Shown in pieces: positions 60,442 to 64,000 of a DNA stretch of 64,000 nucleotides (the stretch's first letter is position 1; every line of letters starts with the position of its first letter). The translations under genes were made by a program, and so were the position numbers. The notes beneath the pieces are model-generated. The model had not been told where the DNA came from. It worked only from the letters and a program-made list of their open reading frames with translations, and searched no databases. Source of the stretch: CAVQXR01 sp963717955 (GTDB lineage Bacteria; Actinomycetota; Thermoleophilia; Gaiellales; Gaiellaceae); NCBI GenBank assembly GCA_963717955.1, contig CAVQXR010000001.1:868001-932000 (forward strand), written 5' to 3'.

Positions 60442-63400
60442 GTGCCACTCCGGTCGCGGATCTCGAGAAGCTCGGCGCGTACCCGCTCGTACTCCGCCCG
60501 CGCCTCGTCGACGAGCCCGCCGAGGCCTGCCACCCCGCCGACCTGGATCGTCGCCTCGAGCCGCTGGCACAGTCCGGCGAGACGCCCGGCGCCGAAGGCG
60601 GCCGCGGTCGACTTGAGCGTGTGGGCGGCGCGGTGCGCCGGTTCCACGTCGCCCCGGGCGACGCCGTCGCGCAGAGCCTCGAGCTGTCTGGGGGCATCGT
60701 CGAGGAAGCCGTCGATCAGCTGCCGCATGAACTCCGGGTCGCCGTCGGCGAAGCTCGACTCGAGCTGCTCGATCACCGCCCGGTCGAGCGCCGGTCCGTC
60801 CGCCCGGGTCGTCAGGGGCGCGCAGCGGGCGAGGGCGGCGGCGAGCTCCTCGACGCGGATCGGCTTGGCGAGGTAGTCGTCCATCCCGGCGGCAAGGCAC
60901 GCCTCCCGATCGCTCGCGAGCGCGTTCGCTGTCATCGCGACGATCCTCGGCCGATCCGGGCCCGCCCATCTCGCATGGATACGCCGCGTCGCCTCGAGCC
61001 CGTCGAGCTCGGGCATCTGGACGTCCATCAGGACGACGTCGTACCGGCGCTCGGCCAGCGCTTCGAGCGCCTCGAGACCGTTTCCCGCCAGGTCGGCCTC
61101 GTACCCCAGCTTGCGCAGGAGCAGCACCGCAATCGACTGGTTCACCGGGTTGTCCTCCACCAGGAGGACTCGCAGCGCCGAGGAACCGACCTGGCCAGCA
61201 GCGGGGCCGGGCATCGCGTCGGACGCGAGGGCCTGCGGCGGCTCCGCGGCGGCAGCGACGAGCGCCTCGTGGAGGCTCGACGCGCGCACCGGCTTGCTCA
61301 GGCAGGCTGCGAAGATCCCGGTCGCCCGCGCCTCCTGCAGCCCCGTAAGCGAGGTAAACAGGACGAGCGGCAACGCAGCCGCGTCGCGATGGCCGCGCAA
61401 CTCGCGTGCCAGCGCCTCGCCATCCATCTCCGGCATGTGCATGTCGAGCACGCCGAAGTCGAACGCCCGGCCGCCCAGGATCCACATGAGCGCCTCGGAG
61501 GGGAGCCCCGTCGCCTCGACCCGCATGCCCCACGACTCGAGCTGCCTCCGGAGGATCTCCCGGTTCGTGGCGTTGTCGTCGACGACGAGGACGCTGCGCC
61601 CCTCGAGGGTCGACCCGCTCCCGGCCGGAACGGACGGCCGCGACGGGCTCTCGGCCTCCTCCGCCTGGATCGTGAAGTGGAACGTCGAGCCGGCGCCCTG
61701 CTCTCCCTCGGCCCAGATCGTTCCGCCCATCAGCTCGGCGAGGCGCCGGCTGATCGCGAGCCCGAGCCCGCTCCCTCCGAACCGGCGGGCCGTCGAGGCG
61801 TCGGCCTGCGTGAACGACTCGAACAGCCGGTCGACCTCGCCGGCCGGGATCCCGATTCCCGTGTCGCGGATCGAGAACTGCAGGGCGCCCGGGCCAGGCG
61901 CGGAGACGGTGAGGACGATCTCGCCCCGCTCGGTGAACTTCACGGCATTGCTGAGCAGGTTCAGGAGCACCTGGCGCAGCCGCGCCAGGTCGCCGAGGAT
62001 CGCCTCGGGAACGCCGGGCTCGAAGAGGTAGACGAGATCGACCGCCTTGCCGCCGAGGCGCGGGGCGACAACGTCGAGCGCGGTCTCGACGCAGTCGCGC
62101 AGGTCAAACGGCGCGAGCTCGAGGTCGAGCCGGCCCGCCTCGATCCTCGAGTAGTCGAGGATGTCGTCGATCAGGTTCAGCAGGGCCTCGCCGCTCGTCG
62201 AGATCACCTCCGCGAAGTGCCGCTGCTCCGGACTGAGGTCGGTGTCGAGGAGCAGTCCCGCCATCCCGATCACCGCGTTCATCGGGGTGCGGATCTCGTG
62301 GCTCATCGTCGCGAGGAACGTGCTCTTGGCCTGCGTGGCGGCTTCCGCCTCGGCGCGCGCCTGTCGCAACTCCTCTTCGGCCTGCTTGCGCTGCGTGATG
62401 TCGACCCAGAAGCCCTGCACGTAGAGGGGCGTCCCGGTCTCGTCGCGGACGACGACCGACTGGTCGTGCACCCAGACGGCATTGCCGTCGCGGCGCAGCA
62501 TCCGGTACTCGCCGCTGAGCGCTTCACTGGCCCCCGACCGGAATGCGAACTGATCGGTCATGAACCGGTCGCGGTCTTCCGGGTGGAGGATCCGCTCCAA
62601 GAGCATGTCGTTCGTCCACTCGGAAGGCGCATACCCGAGAAGCGGCTCGATCTGCGGGCTCGTGTAGAGGTTCTGGCTGAGCGCGAAGCCCATTCGCGAC
62701 CGATTCTCGTCCCGGGACCCTGGAAGGTACTCGTCGATGTAGGTGACGAGCGGCAGCTCCTCGGCGAGGCGGCGGAACCGGATCTCCGCCTGCTTCGTCG
62801 CCGTGACGTCGTGGTAGACGAGCAGGTAGCCGGAGTGGAGGCCGTCCGCCTCGAGGACGGTCATCGCGAGCTCTACATCGACGAAGAGGCCGTTCTTTCG
62901 CGTTCTCCGGGTGACGAGGCGCGCGCTTCCCTGCTCGACGACCTGAGCCGTCACCGATTCGCCCTCCTCACGGAGAGCAGCGCTGCCGAGAACGAGCTCC
63001 TCGATCGGGCGGCCGACCGCCTCGGCCTCCGTCCAACCGAAGAGGTGCTCGGCTGCCGGATTCCACGACGTCACGCGCACGTCGAAATCCGTCGTCACGA
63101 TCGCGGTCGGGCTGAGCTCCACGAGCGACTGCCAGTGCTGCTTCTCGCGGGAGAGCTCCGCCTCGCGCGATCGCAGCGCCTCCTCGAGGGCCTTCCGCTC
63201 GGTGATGTTGATCCAGAAACCCTGCGCGTAGAGCAGCGTGCCCGCCTCGTCCCGGACGACGACCTCCTCGTCGTGCACCCACGCGACCTGCCCCTCCGGC
63301 CCGAGGATCCGATACTCGAGGCTGAGCGGCTCGCCCGTCTGCTGGAAACGGAGCTGCTCGGCGAGCACGCGCTCACGGTCCTCGGGATGGAGCGAGTTCT

Positions 63401-64000
63401 CCCAGGCGACGTTGTCGTTCCAGTCGGCATCCCACCCGATCACTGCCGCAGCCTGGGGGCTGACGTAGTAGGTGTCTCCGGCGATCGACGGGCTGGTCGA
63501 CCCGCCGGCCGTGAACTCTGGCGGCTTCTCGATGTAGAGCACGAGGGGCAGCCCCTCGATGAGCCGCCGCACCCGCGCCTCGACCCGTTTCGTCGCCGTG
63601 ACGTCGTGATAGACGATCAGCTCGCCGCGACGATCGCCGCGGACCTCGAGCGGGGCCCGGTGCACCTCGACCTCGACGGTCGTACCGTCCGGGCGCCTGC
63701 AGCCCGCGACCGTGCCGGAGGGGGCGCCGCCGGTCATCCAGCCACCCGGACGGGCCTCCTCGAGGGAGACGGTTTCGACGAGCTCGTCGATCGTCTTGCC
63801 GAAGGCGTCCGCCTCCGCGTATCCGAATAGCCGCTCGGCGGCCGGGTTCCACGAGCTGACGCGGCCGTCGAGGTCGAGCGTGACGATCGCCGTCGGGCTG
63901 AGCTCGAGGATCGTGAGGAGGCGCTGTCGCTCACGCTCGAGGGCCTGCTGGAGCTCCTTGTCCTCGGTGATGTCGAGCAGCAGCCCGTGGGACATCCCGG
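60438..64000 (-). CDS. Hybrid sensor histidine kinase with PAS repeats, two receivers and HPt (partial at window edge)
   Basis: At least 1,185 residues are visible and the start lies beyond the window. The order is up to four PAS/PAC units (ILELSPTAIVTLDLDGRVSS; VELSPTAIVTTDFDVRVTSW), a HisKA domain (FLATMSHEIRTPMNAVIGMA), HATPase (QVLLNLLSNAVKFTERGEIV), two receivers (SVLVVDDNATNREILRR; VLLVEDNPVNQSIAVLLLRK) and a C-terminal HPt domain (AHRAAHTLKSTAAAFGAGRL). All phosphotransfer residues are present, so a full internal phosphorelay is likely. Its partner is the overlapping REC-cyclase gene. Confidence 0.92.
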   Translation of the reverse strand, partial: GMSHGLLLDITEDKELQQALERERQRLLTILELSPTAIVTLDLDGRVSSWNPAAERLFGYAEADAFGKTIDELVETVSLEEARPGGWMTGGAPSGTVAGCRRPDGTTVEVEVHRAPLEVRGDRRGELIVYHDVTATKRVEARVRRLIEGLPLVLYIEKPPEFTAGGSTSPSIAGDTYYVSPQAAAVIGWDADWNDNVAWENSLHPEDRERVLAEQLRFQQTGEPLSLEYRILGPEGQVAWVHDEEVVVRDEAGTLLYAQGFWINITERKALEEALRSREAELSREKQHWQSLVELSPTAIVTTDFDVRVTSWNPAAEHLFGWTEAEAVGRPIEELVLGSAALREEGESVTAQVVEQGSARLVTRRTRKNGLFVDVELAMTVLEADGLHSGYLLVYHDVTATKQAEIRFRRLAEELPLVTYIDEYLPGSRDENRSRMGFALSQNLYTSPQIEPLLGYAPSEWTNDMLLERILHPEDRDRFMTDQFAFRSGASEALSGEYRMLRRDGNAVWVHDQSVVVRDETGTPLYVQGFWVDITQRKQAEEELRQARAEAEAATQAKSTFLATMSHEIRTPMNAVIGMAGLLLDTDLSPEQRHFAEVISTSGEALLNLIDDILDYSRIEAGRLDLELAPFDLRDCVETALDVVAPRLGGKAVDLVYLFEPGVPEAILGDLARLRQVLLNLLSNAVKFTERGEIVLTVSAPGPGALQFSIRDTGIGIPAGEVDRLFESFTQADASTARRFGGSGLGLAISRRLAELMGGTIWAEGEQGAGSTFHFTIQAEEAESPSRPSVPAGSGSTLEGRSVLVVDDNATNREILRRQLESWGMRVEATGLPSEALMWILGGRAFDFGVLDMHMPEMDGEALARELRGHRDAAALPLVLFTSLTGLQEARATGIFAACLSKPVRASSLHEALVAAAAEPPQALASDAMPGPAAGQVGSSALRVLLVEDNPVNQSIAVLLLRKLGYEADLAGNGLEALEALAERRYDVVLMDVQMPELDGLEATRRIHARWAGPDRPRIVAMTANALASDREACLAAGMDDYLAKPIRVEELAAALARCAPLTTRADGPALDRAVIEQLESSFADGDPEFMRQLIDGFLDDAPRQLEALRDGVARGDVEPAHRAAHTLKSTAAAFGAGRLAGLCQRLEATIQVGGVAGLGGLVDEARAEYERVRAELLEIRDRSGT

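Noticed and set aside
60621..63830. 1,069-residue + strand frame opposite the hybrid kinase
   Set aside because: Arg/Leu/Glu-rich composition and no motif. The opposite strand encodes a complete hybrid kinase.
1..64000. CRISPR arrays
   Set aside because: No regular repeat-spacer pattern was seen on either strand; the repeats present are pairs or triplets far apart.

Overview
The window is high-GC DNA with long rightward and leftward gene runs and many GTG starts. The first block has the order rpsB-tsf-pyrH-frr-uppS-cdsA-dxr-rseP-ispG-proS. Together with a TrpB2-type tryptophan synthase, a BTAD/SARP-type regulator and several small families that look actinobacterial, this suggests an actinobacterium, probably of the deep-branching Thermoleophilia/Gaiellales type. 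That placement is an inference from gene content, not from a marker-gene tree. At least thirteen frameshifts in otherwise well-conserved genes suggest an error-prone draft or metagenome assembly.

Layout. Bases 1-11,141 are a core block for translation (S2 tail, EF-Ts, ribosome recycling factor, ProRS), pyrimidine nucleotides (UMP kinase), MEP-pathway isoprenoids and lipid carriers (Dxr, IspG, UppS, CdsA), envelope proteolysis (RseP) and TrpB2. It ends with an intact tRNA-Pro(GGG) and its terminator at 11,239-11,341.

Bases 11,339-41,527 are accessory DNA. A perfect 35-bp direct repeat starts just after the tRNA terminator and recurs at 40,476-40,510. Two copies of the tRNA-Pro 3' end lie at 37,583 and 41,488, and a piece of a different tRNA 3' end lies at 40,731. 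This is the pattern of one or more elements integrated at a tRNA gene, although no integrase is visible. The cargo includes a YdeI-like protein, a PadR/HAAS-like/histidine kinase/response regulator operon, a lipoprotein and an ATP-grasp protein, a Pycsar-effector-like membrane protein, a serine hydrolase with an ArsR-type regulator, a BTAD-NB-ARC-TPR regulator and a ZIP transporter. It also includes YceI, DUF1269 and AI-2E-type proteins, a MarR/SDR/MBL/VOC group, a MetE-like methyltransferase and a NatAB-type ABC exporter. Several genes are debris: TetR, EEP nuclease, TPP enzyme, FtsH, diacylglycerol kinase and an IS3 transposase.

Bases 41,872-46,319 hold a damaged NDH-2, glucose-6-phosphate dehydrogenase and a translationally coupled GH15 glucanohydrolase. 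They end at a breakpoint where a flavoenzyme start and a nitrate-type MFS start collide. Bases 46,435-52,975 are single genes: a methyltransferase, a DHFR-like reductase, a class III cyclase with TPRs, a sugar-phosphate isomerase and a peptidoglycan-binding hydrolase.

Bases 53,061-64,000 are rich in signalling genes: a Ser/Thr kinase-ATPase-TPR protein (four frameshifts), a cyclic-nucleotide-binding protein, a frameshifted soluble transhydrogenase, and a hybrid histidine kinase overlapping a REC-adenylate-cyclase gene. Two cyclases and a cNMP receptor within 12 kb suggest a local cyclic-nucleotide signalling cluster.
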